A stretch of 64,000 bases of DNA from Nereocystis luetkeana (lineage: Eukaryota; Sar; Phaeophyceae; Laminariales; Laminariaceae), in the NCBI GenBank assembly GCA_031213475.1, contig JARUPZ010000002.1:2666001-2730000 (forward strand), written 5' to 3'. A program made the translations under genes and the position numbers. The notes under the pieces were generated by a model. That model was not told the DNA's origin, ran no database searches, and worked only from the letters and a program-made list of their open reading frames with translations. This document shows positions 1 through 13,200 of this stretch, in pieces (the first letter of the stretch is position 1; the number at the start of each line of letters is the position of its first letter).

Positions 1-1665
1 CGCCGCCTCCCTCAGGAGAAAGGCGTAGTGGTTTTCGCGGGGCTTGAAACCGGCAGCCTGCATGTCGGCCAGCAAGCGCACGCCCTCAGAAACCTTCGGG
101 TCGTGCGACAGTGCGAACGAGTGGCAGGCTTGGTCAGTCGAAATGTACCCGTAACGCGGACGTTACTCGCGGCGGGAGGCGTTCGTATCCGGAGGATGCG
201 AACACTATTTCTTCCCACAGGCGAACATGGACGGGCCGTCGGCGATAGCGGTCAGCGCGCCTGACCGCCGTGGTGACTAAAAAGCCAGGTAAAAGCATAT
301 TAGACTCGAGCTTGCGAAACAACGAGCTTTCAAGCGTGACTACCACAGAGTTAAAAACATGCTTCTTGGGACGAGTTGCTTCCGAGATAGGTATTCTCAG
401 CGCCTGGATCTCCCGGCTGTTGTGCGGCACTCATGCTCGATTCAGGACTACAACCACCTGGTACAAAGCACCCTCCGGCTTCTGCGAGGGCGGAATTCAA
501 TGAGCCAGAAACCAACGCGGGCGCCATTCAAGTGACACGACATGCGACATGCCAGCAGTCTCGTATTCCCGTTGTCGTGCCGATTTCGGTTTCTCTCTTG
601 TCGGTTTTGGTTTTCTCTCTGACGTGAGCGTAGCCCCAAAAACGCAAACAACAGTCAAGGACTACTATTGCCAGCAAAAGCAGGCATCACGAACGCCTCA
701 CACACGTTCTTGGAATGTACCACGTAGTCACACTGGGACTTTACTCCCGCGAGTGTCGAGCTCATTTGCAGGAGGTAGGCACGGCAAGTATGCTCTACCC
801 GAGGGAAGGGCTGACCCGGCGTCTAAGGCGACACAACGCCCCCCCCTGCGTGCGTGGTGTTCTTATTTATACACAGTGACATGTGAAGAGTAGGAGGACG
901 AAGGCATCACGGATCATGTTCTGACGACAAGGGCACAGCGGAGCTGCATGCTCATCGACCCAGCTGGGACACTGATGTAGTGTTCCCGCAGATCTGAGTC
1001 GATTACGGCGGCAAGTAAGGCACCGTGCCGCTACACTGGTTCCTACCGAAGGCACAACGTGCAGAAAGGACGGCCTGGACACTGGACATACACACACTCG
1101 CCTTGTCTCCCTCGCAAAGGCTTAGGACAGCGTTGAAGACGTTTTCTGTTGGGCGACACCCCAACTCTCCAGCCATTTCGTACACGGAAAAGGCGCTCTC
1201 CGCATCCCGCGCCCTGACGAACCCGACCAAAGTATCGACGAAAGCTCTCTGCCGTTTCTTCGGCGACGCTGGCAAGCCCAGCAGTTCCTCCTGCAGGAGA
1301 AAATCGTGGGCGCCGCGGAGCCTAGGCAGCGCGGTTGACATGTTGACGTTGCCTTGGGACGACGACGACGTACTCAACGGCGGTTGCAAGGCGACGAATC
1401 TCTCGTCGACGGTGAAAGCCTGTCCAGCGGTGTCGACGAAGCTCGACGGCAAGGGATGCAATAGGCACGTCGGATTCCTGCCTCGCTTGACAGGACGCGG
1501 CGGCGTGGCGACGAAGGCGGCAGCGCTCGACAACGACACAACGCCGGTTGCAGTGCTGCTCACAACACCACCAGCAGCAGCAGCAGCGGCGGCGGTGGCG
1601 GCAACAGCAGCAGCAGCACTTTTGTAGCGATGTTTGCGAGCACTCAACCTTTTTTGCCGCCGCAT
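1..1665 (-). CDS. PPR protein, 5' part (two exons; continues off left edge)
   Basis: Likely an organelle RNA-binding pentatricopeptide-repeat protein. Exon 1 runs 1665 to 1102 and exon 2 runs 93 to beyond base 1. The ATG at 1665 opens an Arg/Lys- and Ala-rich leader (MRRQKRLSARKHRYKS then poly-Ala), as expected for a mitochondrial or plastid transit peptide; the poly-Ala comes from a GCA/GCG trinucleotide run near 1570-1620. Residues about 154-188 form one 35-residue PPR (starting AFVDTLVGF, ending GCRPTEN). Joining AAG at 1102 to GTT at 93 creates a second exact 35-residue PPR (VFNAVLSLCEGDK + VSEGVRLLADMQ and on to PRENH). This join uses a GC donor (AAG/GCGAGT). Both boundaries are phase 0. 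The spacing and the LxLC motif resemble protein-only RNase P (PRORP), but the catalytic NYN domain would lie outside the window, so a generic PPR protein is the safe call. Confidence 0.8.
94..1101 (-). other. GC-AG intron of the PPR gene
   Basis: Intron of 1008 bases with donor AAG/GCGAGT and acceptor CGAAG/GTTTCT. It was chosen because it restores two uninterrupted 35-residue PPR motifs in phase 0. The nearest GT donor (GCGA/GTGTGT) is out of phase with this acceptor. No mobile element is evident inside. Confidence 0.65.
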
Positions 1666-4284
1666 TTCTCAACTACTACTGTGCGTGCCGGGTGGTCAAC
1701 GCTACTTTCGACGTCAACGCCGCATTGAGAGCTGATCTTGCGAGCAAGGGTACCCAGGGTACTGCTGTGACGATTGCGAACAGCTCCACTTTCTGTTTTT
1801 TGCTGACACACATTTTGTCGAGCGGAGTTCATCACGTTTTGTAGGCGGTATTTTTTAGGGGCTGTGCATTGAACCGGTGAAACCAACTGGTTTTTTGGCC
1901 GTTTTTTTACCGGCTTTTCAAGGTATCTTACTCCCATGTATCCATGCACTAGGAAACGATCGGTGGCTGCTGTTGTGCATGAAACGATAATTAATTGGAT
2001 ATTGCTCTTTAACCGGTTCATGTAACGAGTTGCATGTAACGCCCACGCGCCAACGCATACATGGCAGTCGACACCGTTGTTGACAGGGTTCCAAAGTAAT
2101 TTCCAATCGGGAATCATAATTGACGACGACGTCTGCGAGCACGTCACACATATATAATAAGTAGCAACGAATACATACCCTGACCGCACGTACCCGGTAC
2201 CTGTAAGAGATAAAATCACAAAGAAGGGGGTTGACTCACGTACGTGAGGTGCAAGTGGATCCAAGAGGCCCGCAAAGTAAGTCTTAAGCGGCGCGCGGTT
2301 ACCTACCACTGGTAAAAATCGTTCGTGGCGTAAATCATACAACACCTACCTGGTCCATGGATCTGCCATCAAAATGTATTATTCATGTGTGGTACCTTCC
2401 TGACGACTTTGTCGTCGTTTCATGTGGTGCCCATGCGCCGTGCACTCCTTCCTGCGTCGATGCTGCTGAGTTAGGCGCGTACATGGTATTCTTCATCGAC
2501 CCAGATAACTGTTGTTGTGCGATAGCCGACGAGAGGATTTGTACGTACGTACGTGCTTGCACAGCACGGGTGCGTACATGGTTCGCGGATATACGACAGT
2601 GAAGAAGGTGTGATGCTGTGATACCAGGTATCTTCCCACGACGTATTGTGGCAAAGCAAGAATATAATGACGCCAGGATTCAAAGAAGTTGGAAACTGTT
2701 TAGATGCATGCATTCCCTGCCAAGGGCCCCTTCCAGTAGTTGGGAAATATATGCACACCCCGCCAAAGTACGTACGCACGCCCGTCCGTCACGGTCCAAA
2801 ACTATTTACAGAGAGTGAGGGAGCGATGATGGGCACATTCCTTGACGTACAATTACTATTACACAACCCGCGTGACTGCTCCTTTACTACTCGTCGTAGA
2901 TGGCAATGCCCGCGCATGCGCGTACGAGTACAACGTGGCAGTTGCCTTTGACTACTGGTACAAAGTTCTGCGTGTTCCTGGTTTGACACGCTGGGAACTG
3001 GACAGTTCTCCCCGTATAAAAAAAATGAGTCTCTGGCGTTAGCTCTGAGGATCCGTGCTACCAGGTTCCTGGTATAGTGCAGCGTGTGAGGTCAAAGGTG
3101 TAACGCTCTTCGCGCCTGCGTGTGCGACATTGAGTGAGCCCACGCGGATGCGCACTTGCGATATCAACACCTCAAGTATATAGCCATCCACGCGGAGTCA
3201 AAACCGAACCCTTGTTTGATGAGATATATCTACTGTTGAGCAGGAAAAACGTACCAAAGGCGACTTGAGACGTTGTCGACCAATAAGTGCTCCTCTTCGG
3301 TGGTTTGATGTACCGGGTACTACTGTGTAGTATGCCCCAGTGGGAAGCATGTGAAACAACTTGCACGAACTTCCCTATGTATGTTCTCGTTGGAGCGTTT
3401 TGCCCTGGCATTCACATCACAGAAAATGCATTTTCCGTCAACCATGGCAATTCTAAAGTTTGTACGGTATGGATCTGAGGATATCGTTTCGATTCGACCC
3501 TCGCTCTCTCCCATGGCATCAGATATATCAACACAGAGGAAATCGCCCACAACGACAGCAAGGAACCACTTGCGCATATTATAGCGAGGCCTCGAACGTA
3601 GGAATGGTTCTTAAAACATGATACCGGTGCTTGTGTTCAAGGTCAGAGTAGGGACGATGCGTTCCAGGCCTGTTCTGAGATAGACGTCTACGCAAAAAGC
3701 AGCAAGAAGCGCCAGCTCTCTTGCTTCCTCAGAAACGAACGCCGAGCCTCGCTGTCTGTGCCTGTGGGCGCTGGGGACGTTTGCTTCCACTCGCTGTAAG
3801 CGAAATGACACGGCGGAGTACGGGTGGCTGTCTTATCGTGGGCAGGGGTTCACTCTAACCTGCTGCGCAGCCCGACCAGGCGACATGTCACGCCATCCAC
3901 GGCATTTCGAAACGGCGCCAGATCGGTATGATAGACACACGCGAATCATCAACTATTGCCGAAGTCAGCAACATGAAACGCCATACCCAGCATACGGCAA
4001 AACGTATTAAAATGCGCCCATCCGACAATCTGAACGAGGTATATCTTGGGCAGCGGGGAACACGAAAAGATCCCACGAAAAGTCGTAGCTTTGGAGCACC
4101 GAGCATCTAAAAACCGGCCACGGCAATGAAACCAATCAGACACGTCGGAAAACACCAACAAGAGTGCAGCAATACTGCATGCACTGCACCATGTACGCGT
4201 TCGAACGCGAAAGCTTGCTCGACCGTTGAACTACCGGTATGTTTCGGCGGTGGGGATCCAGACGGGAGAACGGGGATCGCCGCC
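1666..4284. other. Intergenic region between PPR gene and argininosuccinate synthase
   Basis: This holds the upstream region of the PPR gene (minus strand) and the downstream flank of the synthase gene. I see no convincing coding exon. It contains TACGTACGTAC-type palindromes (2541-2552, 2766-2776) and TACCAGGTA-type palindromes (2628, 3060). Short open frames here have no protein-like composition. Confidence 0.6.
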
Positions 4285-7200
4285 TCAGAAGTCCGTCTTG
4301 AGGGAGGCGGGGCACCCGCGGAGGGAGTGGTACGCCTTCAGGCGAGTGGAGTTGATCCGGATGAAACCCTGCGAGTTGCGGCACAAGCAAAAGTTACGCA
4401 ACAAAAAGTGACAAAACGCACACACACGAGCGATAGCGAACTGGAGTAAGGAGGGTTTTTTCGCGAAGGGTTGAAGACGCGAGACTGGGGAAAAATACAA
4501 AAGCCACACTACTGAACGTCCCCCACCCTCCAGCTACAGCATACCCCCTGCACCCAAGCCTACTGTTAGCAAACCGCTTGCAGACCCACGGGTTGTCCCC
4601 TCCTCCCCCGTCCCCTCCCATCCAAGCCTACTCTTAGCAAACCCCTTGCAGACCCCCTGATTGTTATCGTACGATGAAAGCATAGCTGGCCCATTCTGCG
4701 ACCACCCCGCCGGGACAAGCAAAACTCCATGGAGTGTTCTTCGCGCCTGTAAAGAACGTCTCAAGAAGAACGTCTCAAGCAGACGCAAGACGACAGCGCA
4801 ACGCCATCGAGTGGAGTGGAACGCGGAGCTCACTATTACGGGGGACCATAGTTAATAGGACCTATGGTATACATAAAAACCAATATATTTAACCATTTTT
4901 ACTAACAATATTTGGTTCTATTAACTATGGTCCCCCGTACTACTAGTGTAGAAAAAAAACGGTGAGGACCCCATATTGTAGAACTGCCATAATTCCCATC
5001 GCTCCGTGAAAAAATGAAGAGGTGGAGGGGGGGGTCTACTCGCCTGAGCGTCCGCGGGCTCGTAGTCGATGGATCCGCCGTCTTCGATTTCCATGGAGGC
5101 GAGGTCGGAGCTGTAGAGGCTCTTTGCGCTCTCGCGCCCAGTGACGGTGGTGTTACCCTGTCGGAGAGGTGAGGATACGGACGCGGGGGACGGAGGAGAA
5201 AATACTATTTCAACGCGAAATTCGAGTAGAAGAAAACACCGTACTGAGGTATATAAGCGCCAAGAGATGTTTCTAACCGACAGATATCTCACCGCAGAGA
5301 AAAATGGGGCAATATCGCGGGTCGGGGGGGGGGGGGGGGGGGCGGGGGTCGGGGTTACGAGACAAGCACCGCCAGGTTGCCTGAGCTTGGCTGCCCGGGT
5401 AAGCCACCTAATGCCTTCAGGTCGTCGAGACAGGCTTACTGCGCCGCTAGATGCGTTCCCTCTCATCCGTTATCTTCTTGGTATCCAGACAAAAATTAAG
5501 GCGAGGGCATATATACTTCAGGATTTCCGCCGGGTGACTACAGTAATCTACCGCGTGTAGATGAAGGACGCGAACGGAAGACGAGCGTACCTTGTAAAGA
5601 GACACCTCCACGGCCCCCTCGACATCCCGCTGTGAGTAGTCGATGGCGTGTTTCACAAGCTCCATCTCCGGGGCGTACCTGTCGAGTCGCACATATGACA
5701 TGGAATCAAGACACATACAACGCACGCGCGCCAACGCAAATAGAAACGATCAAACAAACAACACCAAGTCAAGACGCACATCAACGTACGCAACGTACAC
5801 AGGATGTATACTAAAAAAGTGGAAAACACAGAAAACTATACCAGGTATAAAAAATGAAAAACGGCTTGCTTCTTCACCGTCAATCTGCGTCTCCTTTTCG
5901 CACTGGATCCCTTTGAAACTGTCCCTTTCATCTTTTTGGGAGAAGCCATATGGAACGAATGTGCGGAAAGCAACAGTAGTGGTTGGAAGGGTGAAGTTCC
6001 TTTTCAGAAAGAGAAACAAGGGCAACCGAACGATCAGAAAAAAAACGCTACGAGTAACACGTACGCTCGCAAGCACTGTTTTTATCGCGAAGCTCACCAG
6101 AAGCCGTTGTAGCACAGGCGAGCAAACTCCTCGCTCAACATGTCGCGAACGCGCACCACCTGCCACGCCAAACAAAAAATGAAATAAAAAGTCGACCGGG
6201 AGCAAATAACGACGCAGCGGGAGGGGGGGGGGGGGGGGGGGGGCAGGGAAGGGAATGAGAATACGGCGGGTTGGTCAAAAACAACGCACTGGTTGCTCCA
6301 GATCGGAAAGGAAAAGAAAAACGAAAGAGTGCAGCGGAGCAGTCGGGCTTCTGAGAGATCCGTCGGCAAGCCTGCAAATAGCGGCAGCGTCATTGCGGGG
6401 GGGTGGCCAGGACAAGAACCAACTACAGAATGGACGCGAGAGAAAACCAAAATCGCAAGGCTGCGCTCGGCATCGCACTTGCCGACGAAAGCTGCCGCGT
6501 ACCAAGTGATGACACGTCGAAGAGCGTACCGCTAACAACAGCCAGAATCACCACCATCGGAAAAAATGAATCAACCATAGCACCATATCGCCGTCTATCT
6601 AACCGACGGGAGACACAACACGCCTCCGTGTAGGGCAATCAAGTGCCAGCTCAACCCACCGAAACACAATCCTACGGTAAGTCCGCCTTGGGCGGCGAAA
6701 AAAGCTTCCCCCTGGAAAAAACAGGAATTACATTTAATCTAAACTAGAGTAGTGTCTACCTGGTACCGAAAGTTCACGGATTTCCCGGCACCCCTCTCCT
6801 TCACAAGAGGGACCTCCGAACAAAAATGTGGGGAGACGACTGTCGACGGGCTACGAGAGAGGACTCGCGGCAAAACGCCGCGCTTCTATCGCGAACGATG
6901 AAAGACGGTTTAAGGGGTCCCGACGGTAATTTTCCTCCCATTACATTAATCTGGCAAAGGCCGCTGTGGCGCCCCAGCCAGGAGGTAGCATCGGACGCGA
7001 TCGAGATGAAAGCGCCGCGAAGGTCCACACGCTATTATCCAGCATGCAGCCAAGGTAGCGCGCACAAAAGCACGCTGCCTACGGCGTCAGCTTGAAGCGT
7101 GCGGGGCTGGGATGCACAGTAGGGCGACCGTGCGTGAAGCCAATATTGGCACACAGGTACTGCTACTGCCATGACAAAATCGGCTGCTGCTGTATGCCTG

Positions 7201-10200
7201 GCACACCAGAACGTTACAGCACATGACACACACACAAAACGAGCGCTGAGAAAGGCTGAGACTCGCGGGAAAAAAAAAAATCAGTAGTCGTGATACTGAT
7301 TTTAGTGTAGACTACACCCATACTAAAATAGCAAATCCATTCCGGACAAGCTTTCCTGCCTCTCACAACATGTCCTCCATTTTACTGCTTGTAAATCTCA
7401 TCTTGGGCGGTGTAAAACCCATCATGGGCCGATGTTCGTCAGGCTTTCAGGCGAACCAACAAGAGCTTGTTTTTTTTCCGCTATTTACCGTACCAATTCC
7501 GGGGCTACGAGTATGAGGTGAGGGGGTGGTGTTGGCACCATGCCGCGCTCATCTTCAGGCTACTGCCACGATTGCTACGACGGCCTGAGCAGGTCGAACC
7601 CTCTGGCCTCCACGCTCCACAGAGTAAAAGGAGCGCATAGAGCCGAGAGAAAAAAAAAGCGGGTTTCTCCAGTGGACGTCGAAACAACCTCACAAAGCCT
7701 GTTCTTCGCCAATGACCCTCCTGATAGATCAAGTGTGGACGCTTGCTTTCGCCCTTTGCGTGTACCAGGTACAGGTAAACGCTTACGGCGCGAGGAGCCG
7801 GGTCGGGGATACACTAAGTGACTCACGACATCGGTCGGCGTACCTCCTTGTCCAGGCAGAGTCCCTCGAGGTCGAGGTGGGCGTCTCGCAGCAGCGTACC
7901 CGCGGGCGTCTCGTAAATTCCTCGAGACTTGATGCCCACGAACCTGCCGAGGGGGATTTGTGAATTTGGACAGGAAATATTAGGTTTAAATCGTCCGCAC
8001 GCGGCGTCACTCCGCCACTGGTAAGTCTACGGTAACGGAAACACGTCGCAACCGCCAGCATGGCTATGCCACTCACGGCACCGTTTAGGAAACCGAATAG
8101 TAGAAGGTGTTTAGAAACCTCTGAAAGGGTTGCGGGGGGAGGGAGGGGGGGAGAAACACATTGCCGCCGGCAGCATGGCGATCGATGCCACTCACAGCAT
8201 CGTTTGGGGGCCAAGCAGTAAAACGTGTGTGGTAACACTTCGAAGGGGTTCTCGGTGGAGGGGGGGCGGGGCTCGGCGGTTTCATACAAGTCTACGGATA
8301 TTAGGGTTTTATATTGTGTGGCGAGGCAGTACGATCTGACATGATGCTTGACTATTTTGACGGTTGGGGATTTCTCCTTCGAAGGGCAGATGGAGATACT
8401 AAATACGATTCGATTCGGGTGGGTGATACAACGATACCGCATGCATTCATATGAAGGGTGTAGCCGGCGACAACTAGGTGCGGCTACCCTCCCGGGGCAT
8501 ATGTGAAAGTGCAGCCGGCGACCAAACCTTGCGGCTACTCCTGTGTTTTGAGCGTAATGTGTCAAACCAAGTGCCGATCGGTGTATACGCCAGAAGTAGA
8601 GGGAAACGCGCGTAACGCCCCAGCGCTACACTTCAAAGACAGCGTTTAACGCAGGGCTTGCACGATACCTATGGTTGCACTCGATCAAAACGCTCTTCGA
8701 CCGAGTGTCTGGTGACTCTCGGTCTGTGGCAACAAAAAAGCATAAATGGAAACACACGCCCTTCTCGGTCATAACAACATGCCTTCAGCAAGCTTCGGGC
8801 CCGGACTCTCGACATATCGGGTGTGTATGCGCTGTTGTCGACCTAATTTTATGTATAATCACGCGGCGTGCCGCTATGTCGTTTGTGAGGAGAACACATT
8901 GGATAACAGCGTATACGAACAGGGGTCGTCATACTTACCGCGATGAGCGCCAAACTGGGCGATAACGGTGGAAAATACCGCGTGTGCGGGTGCGGGCAGA
9001 AATTTCTTTGACGTTTCAACGTTTTTGGTTGGCGGGGGTAGATTGTTTTCAGCGTAATCAACATCACACACCCAACGCACCCCCTTTCAGTCTTGAAAAA
9101 AAAAACGCTTGGAATAAAAAACTATGCTTGGTGTTCAGGGAAGGGGACAGGGTCACGTCAGCGAGACAAGCGTTAAAAAAAAAAAAAGCGGACACATTAC
9201 TTGCCGGTTCTCGACGATGTCGATGCGCCCGATGCCGTTGCGTCCCGCGACCTCGTTGAGGTAGCAGAACAGCTCAAGTGGCGTGTCCTTCACCGTGCCG
9301 TCAGTCTTGTTAGTCACCTGACTCCACCGCCGAGTAAATTTCAATGCCAGGTTTTCGAAACATCGCGACAGACGCAGGAAAGGGAAACAGCAGCGATCGG
9401 CTCGCGAGGAAGGTCGTCGGGGTGATCAGCGAAACCCTCTCGAGGCGTTACGCGATCGACTATTACGGGGGATCATAGTAAATAGGACCTGCGGTATACA
9501 CAAAACCTGTATGTTTACATGTTTTTACCAACAATAGTTGGTCCTATTTACGATGGTCCCCCGTAATAGGTGGGAAATTTGTGATTTGTGTCGATCCCTG
9601 CCCCCCCCCCGGGAACACTTCAGCGGTCAAAGCGGGGAACAAGTCAAACGGGCGATCCGTCGAAGGTGTTTTTTTCCGTGAGCTTTGTGATGCGCCACGC
9701 GAGGCGCAGATGGAACCACGCTGAACAGCGCCTCTCGCCCATCCACCTACTCGCTCACGCGCCAACCCAAGCTTAAGGCACGGCCTGAAACGGAGGCGGC
9801 GCTGTCCGATTGCCTCGCTCGATACCACCTTCCCCTATCCCCTCCCGGCGACGTGGGGACCCTGTCACCCGTTTGTCCCCAGTCCCAAGCTTCGAAAACG
9901 TTGCCACACCGCGGTCTTTACTCGCCCATCCAACAGCAAACGTCGCACAACAATTATACCTCGAGACGCAGACCGAGAAGACATACGAGGCTTCATAACG
10001 CCTACGTACCTTGACGGGAATGCCCTTGGCGAATTCGATTCGGAGCTCCTCGGGCGTGTCGGGTGCCTGCCGATGCAGAGGAAGCGAGGCACGGACAGCA
10101 AGGGGGAAAAAAACAGCAGAAACGTAGGATAGCGTTCAGCGATCGTTCGCTGGTTGCAGCCTTTTTGCGACGCGCTCCGCCCTTTACCCCAGCCTTTCAT

Positions 10201-13200
10201 CGCGCGCTTTTCACAGGATACCCTCACCAACTCCACCACAGGAGGACGCACACAGCGCCAAACTACTCTCCAATTTGTATTTGAGAACTCCCCGGACACC
10301 GGACACTGTCGGCGTGGCTCCAGCACGCCGCTCCACTAGATCAAGAGAATACACACGATGCCGAACTGCCCGCCGGACATTTTCCTGGATACCCTCAAAA
10401 ACAGTCCAACGGGTTCGCTTCGCTCACCGCTCCCGTACGCCCAAACGTTCAAGCAAAAACGATTTATTTTCCTCGTAACATTGAAAAAAACGGCGGACAA
10501 CCACAGCGCACGAAATAAAACTTAGCAACCGCGCACCACCCGCTCTCCGCCTCTCTTTACGGCTGAGCGGGGAGGAAAAAATAAAAGCCGCAATCACACC
10601 TCCCTGCCAACCCTCCCCTGTCTCGACACGCCGAAAATAACGAGGGGAAAGCTACCCTACCCTACCATACCCCATCGCTCGGTGCCTCCTCTCTCCCTGC
10701 GCATATATGGTTCATCGACATTTCGTTGCTTTATTTATTTGCTTCTTCGATCACCCACATTCCTCGGGTCGGTGGTCATCTTGAACATCTCGGGAGGAGG
10801 GGACACCATCGGATCCTCCAGCAGACCGCTCTCGTACGAGGTGTGGTACAAGTTCTCGTCGATCGAGTACGACGCCTGCAGAGGACAGATTGGAGGGGGA
10901 CGGGAGGGGGGGGCAGGGCAAGGAGTTGTTTACCTTAGTCCGTCGAACATTAACAACCCATATCCCTTTCGCACGGTACACCGTTTCTACTCCTGATAAG
11001 AGACACCTCCAACATTTGGGCGCTCAAACCTTCCTTTTCCATGCATGCTAATCTTATCCCCTTCCCGTTTCGCCGCCTGCGGACACCATCCATCTCCTAG
11101 GATAGCAATCGTTCTCTCGCTACTATCTAGTTTTCCCGAAGTTCTCCAAATCACATTCGTCTATTCTCCCCATGTCTTCAAACACATCCCGCTCCTCTTG
11201 GTGTATTTCACATTCTACCATGTGAGTTCTATCTTCTAGTGTATTTGAGGTTGATTCCTCACAAGCGGACAGACAAATGCCTCATTTGCATCAGATGATG
11301 GGCAGTGACGCACGTGCGTCGCGCCGAACGTGACGCCGTATATAAAACGACGGTCTTCAGCTGGGGCGGTCGGTGGAGCAACACGAAAAAAAAAGGTTGC
11401 CTCCTGATACGAACGGGGCCGTGCGACTACCACGCCTTTCCCCGAGGTCGATGTTTCCCCCTGTCCTCTCTCCATTATTTCTTAATGACTCAACCATGTT
11501 TGTCGGATCTCTTCTGCCCTAAACGACGTACGAGTACAGTATTTCTGCTGGATCACGGTTCACGCATAACAAACACCCGACGCTGCGAAACGTGACAGAA
11601 TCGACCATGAATCGTCCCGGTGCAACTACAGAACTACTATTACGGGGGGCCATAGTTAACAGGACCAAATATTGTTAGTAAAAATGGTTAAATATATAGG
11701 TTTTTATGTATACCATTGGTCCTGTTAACTAGGGTCCCCCGTAATAGTAAGCATCAAGAGTGTTGGGTATCGTCTCGAAAAATACCGATATATCGTACTT
11801 TTGATATATACTTAATAATAGTACATATCGTATATCGAATCTGTTTAGCCCTCCATCCCCTGGCATCCCCCGTGTTTTAGCATGCAGATGTTGAACGAAT
11901 GTTTCCATCTATCGCATATTGAGATCGTGTCCAATCGTTCAGTTTTTGTCATCGGTATCCCATCGCACTCGATTCCCGATCGATATCCTACGCTACGAGC
12001 AGTAACCATCAGGCAGTAGTACCTTGGGGGTGGAGGACACGGGGATGTTCTGCTCCGCCGCGTACGCCAGGAGGTCTCCACGGCCCTGACAACGCAAGGC
12101 AAACACAGAGGCATATGCAAGGTGGGGCAAGGCAAGGCACGGCAAGACAAGCACTAAAATGACGAGGCACGGCACTGAAAGATAAAAATAACTAGGCGCA
12201 GCACAAAACGACACCAGTAAATAAGAAAACGCGCGTTGTGATAAGAGGTAACAACTTTTGGAAAGAGCACTCATGACTGACGGGGGGCTCTTCAACCCTT
12301 TTGCTAAGACTGCAGTCCCGTTTGGAGGACAAACTACTTAGAACTTGACTATTTTATCCCCAAAACGGGACTGCAGCCTTAAAATGGTGCAAGGGCACTG
12401 GGGAACTACGCACCCAATATCGGTGGAATTATGAGGCGTGCTGTCATGTGGGTAGAGCACTTTTTGGCGAGAAAAAGTCACTTGGGATTGACCGTGCTCC
12501 TCAAGAAAATATCGTTGGAATACCATCTGTGCCTTACTAAATTACTCGTGGTTGATATTTAAGCGTCTGGGATATAAATTGATTGATGATCGGGTTGGAT
12601 GCGCTGTTAAGCTTCTCTCCAGAAACATTTTTTGAATGAATTACTATTAGTACGAAGCTCTTCGAGCGAAGAGAGCCTCAGAAGGCAAATGTCGGTGATA
12701 CAAAGGGCTACGCCGGCAGACTTGCGTGATGGGCGTACAATGTAGAGGAGGAGGCTGAGACTCGACGCCAAGAGATTGAGGGCGTGCGCGCTAAACTCCA
12801 TGGACGACAAGGCGGCAGAATGCTGACTGCTGACGATTACTTGACGAGTAACCGAAAAGCGGCGGAACCCTAGAAGGCGGCGTAACTTCTAATTCAGGGG
12901 GGGGCGCGATGGCCGACAGCGCAGCTCCGTGTAAAGATGCCGTCACAGCAGCTGCTGCTGTAGCAGTCCTGCTGCAGCTGTAAATCTCCGCAGCCACGTA
13001 GTACAGCTCCACTGCAGCTGCCGCCGTACGATAGCGTACACACCATAAGTGCTGCTGGCCGTCATAAGTGCTGCTGGCTGTAGGTGACATGCGATATATC
13101 ATTCACATATCCCGGCATATTTTTTTATGGATAGCAGTTCTCAACCAAGCCTGGGTGGCATGTGCTATCGGGGCGTTCCATCGATGTCATAGATACAGCC

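Noticed and set aside
2341..2602. 81-codon plus-strand open frame
   Set aside because: No conservation or splice context; length expected by chance in this base composition.
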